Assembly: GCA_022385805.1 (NCBI GenBank)
Contig: MU277693.1
Location: forward strand, 240,130-304,129
DNA from: Pilatotrama ljubarskyi
Taxonomy: Eukaryota > Basidiomycota > Agaricomycetes > Polyporales > Polyporaceae
Length of the DNA stretch: 64,000 nt
Reading direction: 5' to 3'
In this document: positions 23,266 to 38,261 of the stretch, piece after piece
Layout: every line of letters starts with the position of its first letter
Position numbering within the stretch: position 1 is the stretch's first letter
Translations under genes and position numbers: made by a program
The notes under the pieces: generated by a model
Told to the model about the DNA's origin: nothing
The model's database searches: none
What the model saw: the letters and a program-made list of their open reading frames with translations, nothing else

Positions 23266-23554
23266 CCCGACCCCATCCAGATGGATTGTACGACTGTGTA
23301 CGGAAGATATCACGATAGAAGGGTCGGCCGGCCGAGCGCATGCGCTCTGGTCTGGCCTCGCTGCAGTTTCTGTGTATGTCTTATGTGGAACAAGATATGA
23401 AGTTCGCAATGTTCAGGATGATGCTGGCCTCTGTGCCTCCGGAGTGATTGCAAGCCAGCCAGGACGCGCCCGAGGTTTTACTACTATCTCGCTCAGGCTG
23501 ACCCGCACGCCACAGCTATACGCCATCCATGTCGTCCATATTCCACAAGATACA

Positions 23555-25737
23555 CTACAAAGCTGCTTCGACAGCGACATCGCGCAGCAACAGCGGCCGC
23601 ATCGTATGATTCCAGTTCTCCGCCCAAGTTCCCCATTCCCAACCATTTTGCCCCGAAGGCACAGAGATGGGCGCTGCTCGTTGGAACGAGGTCCGCAGGG
23701 AGGAGAGCGCAGGCGCGGATGGGAATCCGCGTAAAAGACTCTGCCAAACAGTCGTCTGAGCCGTCGCCGAAGAGGAAGCGGGAACTGGCGTACCTCGAGC
23801 TGCGTTGCGAGTTGCTCTGCGTTGTGGAAGACTAGCCCGTTCACGCCATCCTTGACAAGCTCGTCCAGGCTACGCGAGATGGGAGTTCTGAGTGAAGTCC
23901 CTAGAGCAGTGAGAGGGAGACCGCTTACCATGCGAAGCCGAGAGCGCATACGGGGAGACCGCAGCCGAACATGTCTACCACTTTCATCGGTAGGTCAAGG
24001 GCAGAGGAACTGGAGTGCAGAGATATGCCTAGGTCGGCAGACCCTGAGGAAACACTGCGTTAGCTATGGAAGGAGGTTCGACACCATCATGCAACCTACC
24101 AAGCAGTAGTGGATAATCGTCTGCCTCGAGCCATAAGCTCACGCATCGGACGTAGTTCCAAGGTCCGTCTGCACCCTCTCCCTCCCCAATCTGTAAACGC
24201 TCGACCTCTCGCATGTACTTCGAGCGCAACGGCCCCTTGCCCGTCACCACCATCAGCACCTTCGGCAGCTTCTGTCCAGCATCCTCACCCCCACATTCCC
24301 TCGCACGCCGTTCATACTGCTTCAGCGCCTCCAAGAGCAGGCTAAAGTCCTCATCCGGCGTCCACGACGTGCTAGTCACCAACAGCGCCGGGCGGTCCGG
24401 GCGCAGCTCGGGCATCGCGACGTACTCAGTGAACGGGCTGAGGTCATTGAGATCCAGAGAGTAGTTGATGTCTGGAGCGGTGCCGGAGGCTGGTCGAGGA
24501 ATAGCAGATGGTCCAGTGGGCGGGATGTGAGTGAAGGGCGTTGAGTACGGCGGTTTGGCCGTGGGCAGGAAGGACGTTAGAGTGGGGACGGAGAGGGCGG
24601 GAAGGAGGTGCTGGAAAAGTTCGTGGGACTCAGAGGGCGATGCGCGGTGGAATCGGGCTGGTGGGCGGTCGTGTAGAACGATCTTGTGCCCTCTGTATAA
24701 TGGTGAGCATCGGATCCTATCAAAGCAAGGGACGAGAAACGTACTGTAAGTTCCATTCCTTGACCAAGTAGTCACGCATGGCCCTAGTGACGAACAGGTG
24801 CGCATACGCGGACTGTCCGAAGTAGGATTCAAACCTGCCATGTCCAAGGTGAGTAAGTGACCCAAGTAAGAGGATCTCAGATATTCGGTGGATGCTTGCG
24901 TAATAAGTCCAGCACGGAGGCAGATCAGATACTGACCACTTTGCGACCTTCACAAACGTATGTTCATCCCCGAGCTTGAGCGCAAGTATGCTGTACCCCA
25001 GGTTGTGCCAGTCAATGATGACCTTGCATCCGCGCAGCTTGGACACGATCCACACAAGCGCAAGGGTCGGTATACTAGGTGGGTTCTGCCTTTCAAGAGC
25101 GTGGAGTGCGGAGCTTAGAATGTATGCGCATGGTAATGGGCCGGTTGCGTACCTGCACAAGGATAAACTCGGGAGGATGGGGGATACGCACTAGGAGGGT
25201 CTGCAAGATGTCCACGACTTGACTGAGAACTTTGAGAGGACCGGCGAGCAAGAAGGGGAGTCCACGCAAGTACGTGGGCGGTTCGTTGAGGTATACAATC
25301 CGTACGCGAGGCGTCGTAAGAAGAGAGGGTATAGGTTTGGATCCTGGGAAGTGGATGTTCAGCATACTGCGTCGTAGTCACACTCGGACGTCGGGTGTAT
25401 CGATCGGGCGGCCTTGGTGTCCACGCCTCCCTCGAGGCGGATGTGGACGGGGTCACGCAGGCGCAATCCCGCACACCAGTAAGCAATGTTGAAACTTACC
25501 ACCATAACCAACCAGATAGGTTTGGAACTTGTTAGTCGCAAAGCTCTCGGCATGGTACATCATCCGCGGGCTACGGCCAATGTCGCCCAGAACTAATATG
25601 GCTACCGACCGCAACGCCGGGCGCGGATGAGGTTTCGAGTAGGCACTCCATATGCCGTAGGCCACAGAGAGCAGCACAAGTAGGATCAGCGCCGTTCCCA
25701 GCGATGGCGGGCTCTCCGCGCTCGCTGCATGGGACAT
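23555..25737 (-). CDS. ALG1: Chitobiosyldiphosphodolichol beta-mannosyltransferase
   Basis: Eight exons (25737-25500, 25343-25153, 25085-24937, 24834-24745, 24692-24100, 24043-23929, 23869-23794, 23740-23555) encode 545 residues, longer than the roughly 450 of yeast Alg1 because of a Pro/Ser insert near residues 240-290. The enzyme adds the first mannose to GlcNAc2-PP-dolichol on the cytosolic face of the ER. A membrane anchor ([15 protein letters not shown]) lies near the N-terminus. Family motifs follow: VILVLGD-like [64 protein letters not shown], the GT-B block [20 protein letters not shown], and [14 protein letters not shown]. The C-terminal exon supplies [18 protein letters not shown]. 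All junctions keep phase. It is divergent from NFU1, 186 bp away. Confidence 0.93.
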
Positions 25738-25923
25738 CGTGGTGGTCGTAGAGAACGATGAGCGCGAGCACGCGTCATGGCCGCAAAGTACAGCGCGTCG
25801 CGTGTTTCCCGGAATGGTAGGCGGTGATGTCACTCCAGCCAATGGCAGCAGCGCTCGCTCGCCTGACTAATTCGCGCGCACCGAGATGACTGGCCCGGAA
25901 GGTACTCTTGCTCGTCGACCACC
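25738..25923. promoter_or_regulatory. Compact divergent promoter of ALG1 and NFU1
   Basis: Only 186 bp separate the two start codons, so both promoters and 5' UTRs must lie in or overlap this segment. No consensus TATA box is seen. Confidence 0.6.
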
Positions 25924-26937
25924 ATGCTCTCCTCGTCGTCCTTTGCTTCATCTTCGCTCCGTGCGGTAGCACGCGCGCCAGAAGGGAAAATCGCACAGAG
26001 AGTGTCGAGGACCTCGCCCAGGGCATTCTCTGCGTCTCGGCACTTTGCATCCTCTTCAAGACGGTCCGCCAGTACCATCCAGCACCATGGGCCGACTCTG
26101 TCTATGGCTTCGCCAACTCGAGTCTCGAGTGTAGCGTCTATTGTGCGGAGGATAGACCAATGTAAGTCGTTCTCTGTGGCCCTCGTTTGCTCACAATTGC
26201 TGACGAAGAGTAGCCCGCTCCATGTTCATCCAGACAGAGACCACACCGAACGAGGACTCTCTCAAGTTTATCCCTGGAGTACCCGTTATGGGAGAGGGAA
26301 CAGCAGAGTTCCTGGATACCAAGTCTGCGCTCAAGTCCCCGCTTGCCCTCCGTCTCATGGGCATCGAAGGCGTCACTGAAGTCTTCTATGGTCCCGACTT
26401 CGTCACCGTGTCCAAGGACCCCGAGACGTCCTGGTCGGTGATCAAGCCCGAAGTTTATGCAATGCTCATGGAGCACTTCTCGTCTGGCGAACCGCTCTTC
26501 CGCTCCGAAGAGGACCGGGAATCCGCAGGTCCACAGGATACTCGCATCCTCGAGACGGACTCCGAGACTGTAGCCATGATCAAGGAACTCCTGGAGACCC
26601 GCGTCCGACCTGCGATCATGGAGGATGGTGGTGACATCGAGTACCGAGGCTTCACGGACGACGGCATCGTCCAGTTGAAGCTGAAGGGAAGCTGTCGAGG
26701 GTGCTCATCGAGCACGGTCACATTGAAGAGCGGTATAGAGCGTATGCTGATGCACTATATCCCCGAAGTGAAGGGTGTGGAAGAAGTAAGTTTGCTCCTC
26801 TGGTAAATGCAGGCAAATCACTAACCTGCTATTCGTAGGTGCTGGACCAGGAAGAGGAGATCGCCCTGAGAGAGTTCGAAAAGCTCGAGCAGAAGCTTTC
26901 CAAGGAGCATGGCTCTGAGAAGAAAGACTCGAGGTAA
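25924..26937 (+). CDS. NFU1: Mitochondrial Fe-S cluster protein NFU1
   Basis: Three exons (25924-26161, 26214-26785, 26839-26937) give 302 residues. The first 70 or so are Ser/Arg-rich with almost no acids (MLSSSSFASSSLRAVAR), a typical mitochondrial presequence. The NFU N-terminal domain begins at RSMFIQTETTPNEDSL and carries FIPGVPVMGEGTAEF. The C-terminal NifU-like domain contains RPAIMEDGGDIEYRGF and the cluster-binding C240-x2-C243 in GSCRGCSSS, then GIERML. NFU1 passes [4Fe-4S] clusters to enzymes such as lipoate synthase. An alternative end exists: splicing GTAATCG at 26935 to an acceptor ending at 27002 would replace the final residues by SMAQYMSV. I chose the simple TAA. Confidence 0.94.
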
Positions 26938-27326
26938 TCGCTCTGTCCCGGCGATTCCCCCGCGTACGTTCCGCGCTAACGCATTCCGCTCTCCGGCACC
27001 CAGCATGGCCCAATACATGTCCGTGTAGATATACCTGTACACTCTGCCTAGTCTATTCACACTACCGGGAACGTAATCCTAATCTTCTCTCACGTCCGAC
27101 CACTGGTGTGAATTCGGAGACGTGTCTGCTGTGTTTCACGCGTTTCACGCGTTTCCGTAGTTTGTGGGCCTGTCTCCTCCCGGCGCCTACCGGGTTATAT
27201 CTACTTGTCCATCATGTCCTCCACCTCTGTGATCTACTCTCGCTCTCAGCCATCTCTATAGCGGCTGACACCCTACTCCGAAATATCGCTGTCTGCCTAA
27301 TTTCGTTCTACCTGGCTTGGACCGAG
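26938..27326. other. Intergenic region upstream of the first HMBS gene
   Basis: Contains the alternative last exon of NFU1 (about 27003-27029) and a direct repeat CACGCGTTT, two copies at about 27138-27155. No independent gene seen; the plus frame is open upstream of the HMBS start from 27108 but shows no conserved content. Confidence 0.5.
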
Positions 27327-28489
27327 ATGGCGACCTCCGCGACCCCGCGCAAATACACGCTCGCCTCGCGCAGCTCGCAGCTCGCGCAGATCCAGACGAA
27401 CATCGTGCGCGACGCGCTCGCAGCGCTCCACCCCTCCGTTGAGTTCGACACGTCCTTCATGACCACCGGTGGGGACCAGAATCAGTCCCAGGCGCTCTAT
27501 CTGCTGGGGGGGAAGGCGCTGTGGACGAAGGAGCTCGAGGTCGCGATGCTCGAAGGCTCGGTGGACATGCTCGTGCACAGCTTCAAGGACGTGCCTACGG
27601 TGCTCCCGGAGGGCTGTGAGATCGCTGGCGTGCTGCAGAGAGAGGATCCCGTGGATTCGTTGGTGGTTCGGAAGGGCGCGCCGTGGAAGAGCCTGGAGGA
27701 GCTTCCGGATGGTAGCGTGGTCGGGACGAGTAGCGTGCGGAGGGTCGCGCAGCTGAAGAGGAATTTCCCGAAGCTCGTCTTCAAGGACGTGGTGAGTTAC
27801 CTTGCATATCCGCGTAATGATCGCTTCGCTAAGGGCTAGGTGCTGCTCACGCGGAATGTTTAGCGAGGAAATTTGTGAGTATATGCGATGGTTACATGCC
27901 GGAGGCCCGCTAATGAACTCTCGGTAGGAACACCCGTATGGCAAAGCTCGACGCGCCGGACGGTCCCTACACAGCGATCATCCTCGCGAAAGCAGGCATG
28001 GTTCGCCTCGGATGGGGCGACCGCGTCACCGCCGACCTGGGTCCCCCAACGCTGCTGCACGCGGTCTCCCAAGGTGCTCTCGCGATCGAAATCCGCTCGA
28101 ACGACGAGGAGGCGCGCGCTCTATGCCGCTCCATCACACACTGGCCTACGGAATGGGCGTGTCGCGCAGAACGCGCGTGCCTGCGGGTGCTCGAGGGCGG
28201 GTGCAGCGTCCCCGTCGGCGTGCACACAGACCTCATCGAGGCGGAGGGCGAGCCGCACAGAGGTCGACTGCACATCGTAGGAAGCGTCACGTCTCTGGAG
28301 GGCGAGAAGCACGTCGAGCACTCAATCGAGGCGGAGGTGCACACTGTCGAGGAGGCAGAGGCGATTGGCGCGAAGCTCGCGCAGGTCCTGATCGAAACAG
28401 GTGCCAGGGCAATTTTGGACGACATTAACGCCGATAGGGAGAAGAAGATACAGCAGGCGAAGGCTAACAACGAAAAGGTTGACGCATAG
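27327..28489 (+). CDS. HEM3: Porphobilinogen deaminase (hydroxymethylbilane synthase), copy 1
   Basis: Three exons (27327-27791, an 11-nt exon 27864-27874, 27928-28489) encode 345 residues. The enzyme condenses four porphobilinogens to hydroxymethylbilane in cytosolic heme synthesis. Visible are the N-terminal [22 protein letters not shown], the catalytic-Asp motif HSFKDVPT (His84-Asp88), [15 protein letters not shown] with the paired arginines, [12 protein letters not shown], and the dipyrromethane-cofactor cysteine at residue 251 in EGGCSVPVG. The 11-nt exon encodes RGN and two bases of Leu. The start is the ATG in CCGAGATGGC, the same context as in copy 2. It is followed 347 bp downstream by a second complete copy in the same orientation. 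Confidence 0.95.
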
Positions 28490-28836
28490 GTCGGGTTGTA
28501 CGCTCGCTCGCCAGACAGAAGATGAACAAGATAGATTCTGTATGATTTACTGGGTTGCAACACAGTGCTCCAGGTTGTTCATGGGCGTATGTATGATCGT
28601 CGTACCGTACAGTCTAGTCCTGGTCTATACAGTGCCGGCGGCCGGCGGGTCACGGTATATCACCTTGCTGTGGCACCATCGATAGCCATGCGTATGTCCG
28701 CAGTACTTATTCGACAGTCCTCTGCTCTAATCTCGCTCTCACCCGCCTTCTGAAGGCCGGCATTCAACTGGATAAAAGCTTCGGTGTGACCTCTCCATAG
28801 GTTACCTTGTCTCGCTCCTCGTCTACTGAGACCGAG
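28490..28836. other. Spacer between the tandem HMBS copies
   Basis: 347 bp containing the 3' UTR of copy 1 and the promoter of copy 2. No ORF of interest. Confidence 0.5.
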
Positions 28837-29996
28837 ATGGCATCCTCTGCGACCCCGCGCAAGTTCACGCTCGCCTCGCGTAGTTCGCAGCTTGCGCAAG
28901 TCCAGACAAACGCCGTCCGCGATACTCTGGCTGCGTTACACCCCTCTCTAGAATTTGACACCTCGTTTATGACTACCGGCGGAGACCACAATAAGTCCCA
29001 AGCGCTCTACCTGCTCGGTGGCAAAGAATACTGGACGAAGGAGCTCGAAGTCGCGATGCTGGATGGCACGGTGGATATACTTGTACACTGCTTCAAGGAC
29101 GTCCCGACGAAGCTGCCAGAGGGATGCGAGATTGCGGGCGTGCTCAAGAGGGAAGACCCGGTGGACTGTCTGATTGTGCGCCAGGGCGCGCCATGGAAGA
29201 GCTTGGAGGAGCTTCCGGAGGGGAGCGTGGTCGGAACGAGCAGTGTAAGGAGAGTTGCACAGCTGAAGAGGAGGTTCCCGAAGCTTGTGTTCAAAGATCT
29301 GGTCAGTCGCCTCTTTCCTCTATACCATCTTCACGCGAATGATTGTTTCTGCGCGTACGCGTGTAGCGAGGGAACTTGTAAGTGCACCGAGGCCGGAGGG
29401 AGTGCATGCAACGGATAGGCTAACCAGTCTACGGCAGAGACACTCGCCTGGCCAAGCTCGATGCTCCCGACAGCCCCTACGCAGCGATCGTCCTCGCGAA
29501 GGCAGGAATGGTCCGTCTCGGTTGGGGCGAGCGTATCACCTCCGACCTCGGTCCACCAACGCTCATGTATGCCGTCTCTCAAGGCGCGCTCGCGCTTGAA
29601 ATCCGCTACAACGACGAGGAGGCGCGTTCATTGTGTCGTTCGTTAGCCCATTGGCCCACGGAGTGGAGTTGTCGCGCAGAGCGTGCATGCTTGCGTGTGC
29701 TCGAGGGAGGATGCAGCGTGCCCGTGGGGGTGCACACGAACCTGGTCGAGGCGGAGGCGGAGGATAAAGGCAGCCGCCTACATATCACCGGATGCGTCAC
29801 GTCGCTGGATGGCCAAAAGCACGTCGAGCACTCCATTGAGGCGGAGGTGCACACGGTCGAGGAAGCCGAGGCAATCGGGGCAAAGCTCGCGCAGGTGCTC
29901 GTCGAGACGGGAGCGAGGGCGATTCTGGACGAGATCAATGCCGATAAAGAGAGGAAAATTCAGCAGGCGAAGGGTAACAAGGAGGTCAACACATAG
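28837..29996 (+). CDS. HEM3: Porphobilinogen deaminase (hydroxymethylbilane synthase), copy 2
   Basis: Exon layout is identical to copy 1: 28837-29301, an 11-nt exon 29367-29377, and 29438-29996, giving 344 residues. Most catalytic features are kept: [23 protein letters not shown] and the cofactor cysteine at residue 251 in EGGCSVPVG. One motif residue differs: copy 1 has HSFKDVPT while this copy has HCFKDVPT, a Ser85-to-Cys change next to the catalytic Lys-x-Asp region. The two proteins are very similar over their whole length, but many codons differ, so the duplication is not recent or has been free to diverge. No stop or frameshift is present, so the copy is probably expressed. An in-frame ATG 30 nt upstream is an alternative start. 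Confidence 0.94.
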
Positions 29997-30442
29997 GTCG
30001 GGTTATACGCTCGCTTTTAGTAGGGGAGATAGATCCGTGTGCTGTATTGGAAAGAGCAATACATCCTGTACTTTACGGAGGTATACAGCGCTCGGTGTAT
30101 AGACGACGTACGAAGACGCAAATTTGTCCCCCGCCTAGTCTCGTCGCAAGGTGGTCGAAAAATCTGGCACCAACCAACGAACAGATCAAACGAGGAGTTC
30201 CTCTGCGTCCCCGCGAGCGCCTGCGTTTCCCATGCGACGATTGTGTAGGAAGCAAGTGACTCTATGGCGGAGACGGTGTTAAGACATTGTGAGGGCATCA
30301 TAGACTCTGCCCAGGGCTCTATATACTTGTGGTTGTTGGTGCGTGTTTGGCCTGTGGCTTTAGGGCGTCTATTAGCTCATGCGTGGGGAACAGGCTGAAG
30401 CAGCTTGGACTCATACTACTCACCATCTTTCTCGACTGCTTC
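29997..30442. other. Intergenic region upstream of the Prp16 gene
   Basis: Holds the copy-2 HMBS terminator and the Prp16 promoter. A TATATACTT sequence occurs at about 30320. No gene seen. Confidence 0.5.
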
Positions 30443-35217
<4,775 letters not shown>

Positions 35218-35972
35218 CTTCGCGTGCTATTCAGTTGGGAATAGATGAGGCTGCATGTCGGCATGGCTCCCCACTTTATGTCATTGTCATGTCGGAATCT
35301 CGCTGGCCAGCAAGGCCTGTAGCGAGCGGACCGGTGTTATCTGTATCATCTGTGTAATTTATAGTTGTGCCATGTACACGCTGCTCTTTCCTTTTCCCTG
35401 TCGGTGGGATCCGCGATTGCCACCCAGCTGAGCTTCATTTGCTGTTCGCTCTCACGAGCTAACGAGATGAATGGCGGCTCCGTGACTTTCGCAGACGCAC
35501 GAACGTAGCGTGACATGATGGCCACTGGCGTGACAGGTACCTTTCCAGTCCGCATCCATCTGTCTGCTGCCCGGCTTGCGCTCGTTTCGACGCCGTCTTA
35601 TAGGCTCTCACACTACTTGCCCTCCTCCTCCTCCACCAGCCATCACTACTCCGGAGCTCCTCAGTATCGTTGCGGTTGTGGACACCTGCTAGGAGCCTCT
35701 GCGTACCGCTTCATTTCCTCAGGCGCCGGTGCTATCTCATCTTGATCTAGACTCGGCGTCGCGGAGCTCTGGAGCGTGCCGGTAGCACTTCATTCGTAGC
35801 CTGTTTTGTCCCAGTAGCACTGTGAGTGTTCCTGATGTCATTCTACGAGCCTCTTTCGACGACTATCATGCTGACGCTGTGCCAGAAGGCAGCGGATCAG
35901 CCAAATCTCCTAGCTTACACCGGTAGCAGGCTGGGGACCGTACTGGTGCGGGGCTATAAGATTTGACCTTCA
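35218..35972. other. Intergenic region upstream of the copper-fist gene
   Basis: 755 bp with no supported gene. It should contain the Prp16 terminator and the promoter of the regulator. Confidence 0.5.
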
Positions 35973-37645
35973 ATGGTGAGTAGGTCCCCGTGATTGTCCA
36001 TTTCCCCTTGCTCACGGCTTCGCGGAAGGTATATGTCAATGACAAGAAGTTTGCCTGGTTCGTCTATGGGTTCATCGCAGCGCTTGTATGACACATCGCT
36101 GAGTTCTGCCGTGATATCAGCGAGTCGTGCATAAAGGGGCACCGCTCCTCGAACTGCCAGCACACCGACCGGCCCCTCTTCGAGATCAAGAAGAAGGGTC
36201 GCCCAGTATCGCAATGCGAGAGATGTCGTGAGTTGCGAAAGACCAAGCGGATGCACTCCAAGTGCACCTGCACATCGCCCTCGACTGCCGAGGCTGGCCC
36301 GTCTTCCCAGGCTTTGGCGTCAAAGGCGGAGAGCGCTACAGATCCGTCGGTACTGAAGCCAAAGAGTGGGTGCACTACATACTCCTGCAGGACTCGTTCT
36401 CGTCTGACTTGCGCAGCTCGGAGGTTCAAACCCATCGCTCCCGCCCTTCCGAACGGCATCAAGGACATCCTGCCTCCGACTGCAGGGCCATCCGGAACCG
36501 CTGCTATCAATCTCTGTCGATGTGGCGGAAAGGAACCCTCGATATGCACTTGCGGTCACGACCGTGCGCCGCCAGTTGCAGCCTCTGGAAACGGCGGCCT
36601 GGCCGCACTCGCGCAAGCGGCAATGTTCTGCTGTCTCAATGATGCGCCCAGCATTACCCCTACACCTGCAGCGTCAGCATCAATTGTGATGACCGCTCAT
36701 ACTCAGTCAAGTCCACCCGTCGCTGAAGAGGACAACTCTCGCAAACATCCTCGCGGCTGCTGCTCGAGCGAACCATCGTCGCGCCCTCCGTCCCCGAAGC
36801 CCAAGCGGTCTAAACATGCCTCTCATGCGCTCGCTTCGTCCTCCTCTACGGACCCAGGTCTACCGCCTCTCTCCGTGCCGCCACTGCTCGCTCCTCATGA
36901 GCAACTGCTCCCTAGCAGTTCCATAGGTCCCCCCGTCTTCCCGCCCATCCCCCCTATGAGCACCATCAGTGCCCTCACGTCCTTCGCGCCGCCCGAATGC
37001 TGCTGTGGGACTGCGTGCGCGTGCCCTGGGTGCCTGAAGCACCGCGGGCAGGCACACGCGTCCAAGGACTTCGAGGACTGCGCCGAGGGCACCTGCGGGA
37101 TTTGCGTCGACCACGAGGGAGGCGTCGAGCTGCCTGAGGCAGCGTTCGCCGCATCGCATGGCGGCATCGCCTCCTTTTCCAGCAGTTGTCACCACGGTCA
37201 CGCTGCGGGCTTGTCCACGCAGGCTTCAGCTCCCCCAGCGGCACAGTCTTCGAGTGGCGCTCCGGCCGCAGCTACGAGCACGAGCTTCATCGACGCGTTC
37301 TTCGCGCGCGCGGCCGCCCTCCCGCCACCGCCGCCCAAGCGCACGCGTCCTGGCGTGCTCGACCCGACGGACGTGCTCGTGTACCCGCCCGACCTGTTCG
37401 CGGGCGACGCGCAGCGACGCAAGGCGTTCGGGCTGATCGAGGTGCCGAAGCTCGAGTGCAACTGTCCGGGCGGGTGCGGGTGTCCGGAGGGGCGATGTGC
37501 GTGTGGAGATACGTGTGGCGGCTGTGCGCCGGGTCATGGGGAAGAGGAGGGTCGGGAGGCTGCAGACAGGGAGGCGGGGAGTGCGAACGAGGTTGCGAGC
37601 GCAAATGCGAATGCGAACATACCCGGGACGAGTTGCTGTGCATAG
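35973..37645 (+). CDS. Copper-fist transcription factor
   Basis: Exons 35973-35975 (only the ATG), 36029-36057 and 36121-37645 give 518 residues. The N-terminal copper fist matches yeast Ace1/Mac1 position by position: C11-x2-C14-x8-C23-x-H25 (KFACESCIKGHRSSNCQH) and the minor-groove-binding KKGRP at 35-39, then CERCRELRKTKRMHSKCTC. Downstream are cysteine-rich clusters: CRCGGKEPSICTC near residue 100, CCCGTACACPGC near 300, and ECNCPGGCGCPEGRCACGD near 450, separated by Ser/Pro/Ala-rich linkers. In the family, copper clusters and Cys-rich C-termini sense copper and switch DNA binding or activation of transport and detoxification genes. Whether this is an activator of uptake (Mac1/Cuf1 type) or detoxification (Ace1 type) cannot be told. 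Confidence 0.92.
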
Positions 37646-38261
37646 CGACAGGTGATTTTGGTGATGCAGGGTTCTGTCTTCGTGATGTTTCTTCGTGTAC
37701 GTGGTCTGGTGCGCTGCTCTGTGCATGCTGTATTTGTCTTACTCGCTATGCCTCGCTTGTTCTTTCTTTATGCCATAACGGCTCTTCCTGTACGTATTCT
37801 GGGACACGTATGGCTTCGATGGTGCTCCTCGTCCATATGGCTTGATCGGGAGCCGCAAACCGTGGTTCATCCAGTCAGCCTTCGTACTAACCCGGGATTT
37901 CCGAGATCCTTGCTGTATGATAGCAGGTAAGTTAGATCGACACTGTCAATCGCTCTCCTGCAGGTATTCAGTCGTACTCCGCGAGCAAGCACTGTGCGAC
38001 CTATGTGGACCTTCCGCGGGCCTCATAATTAGTGTGTGAATGGTAAGCTAGCAGCATTCAAGCTTCAATGATGATATCCGGATCCGAAGTCGAGACATTC
38101 ATTGACTGTTCGTGGTCCTGTTCCAAGCCCATACGATAATAGATTGAGCTATCGACTATTCCACTATCGAGACAACAGTTCCGCTTTCACACTGCGTGGT
38201 ATTCTTCCAGCGTCTACCGCCCAGACGTCTCATGCCTCATGGGCGGCCAGGACATCCTCGA
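37646..38261. other. Convergent intergenic region
   Basis: It lies between the 3' ends of the copper-fist gene and the BAR-SH3 gene, so it holds two terminators. No gene seen. Confidence 0.5.

Noticed and set aside
25924..29996. NFU1 and the two HMBS genes as an Fe-S/heme gene cluster
   Set aside because: Only proximity supports it; the flanking genes are unrelated housekeeping genes with their own promoters.
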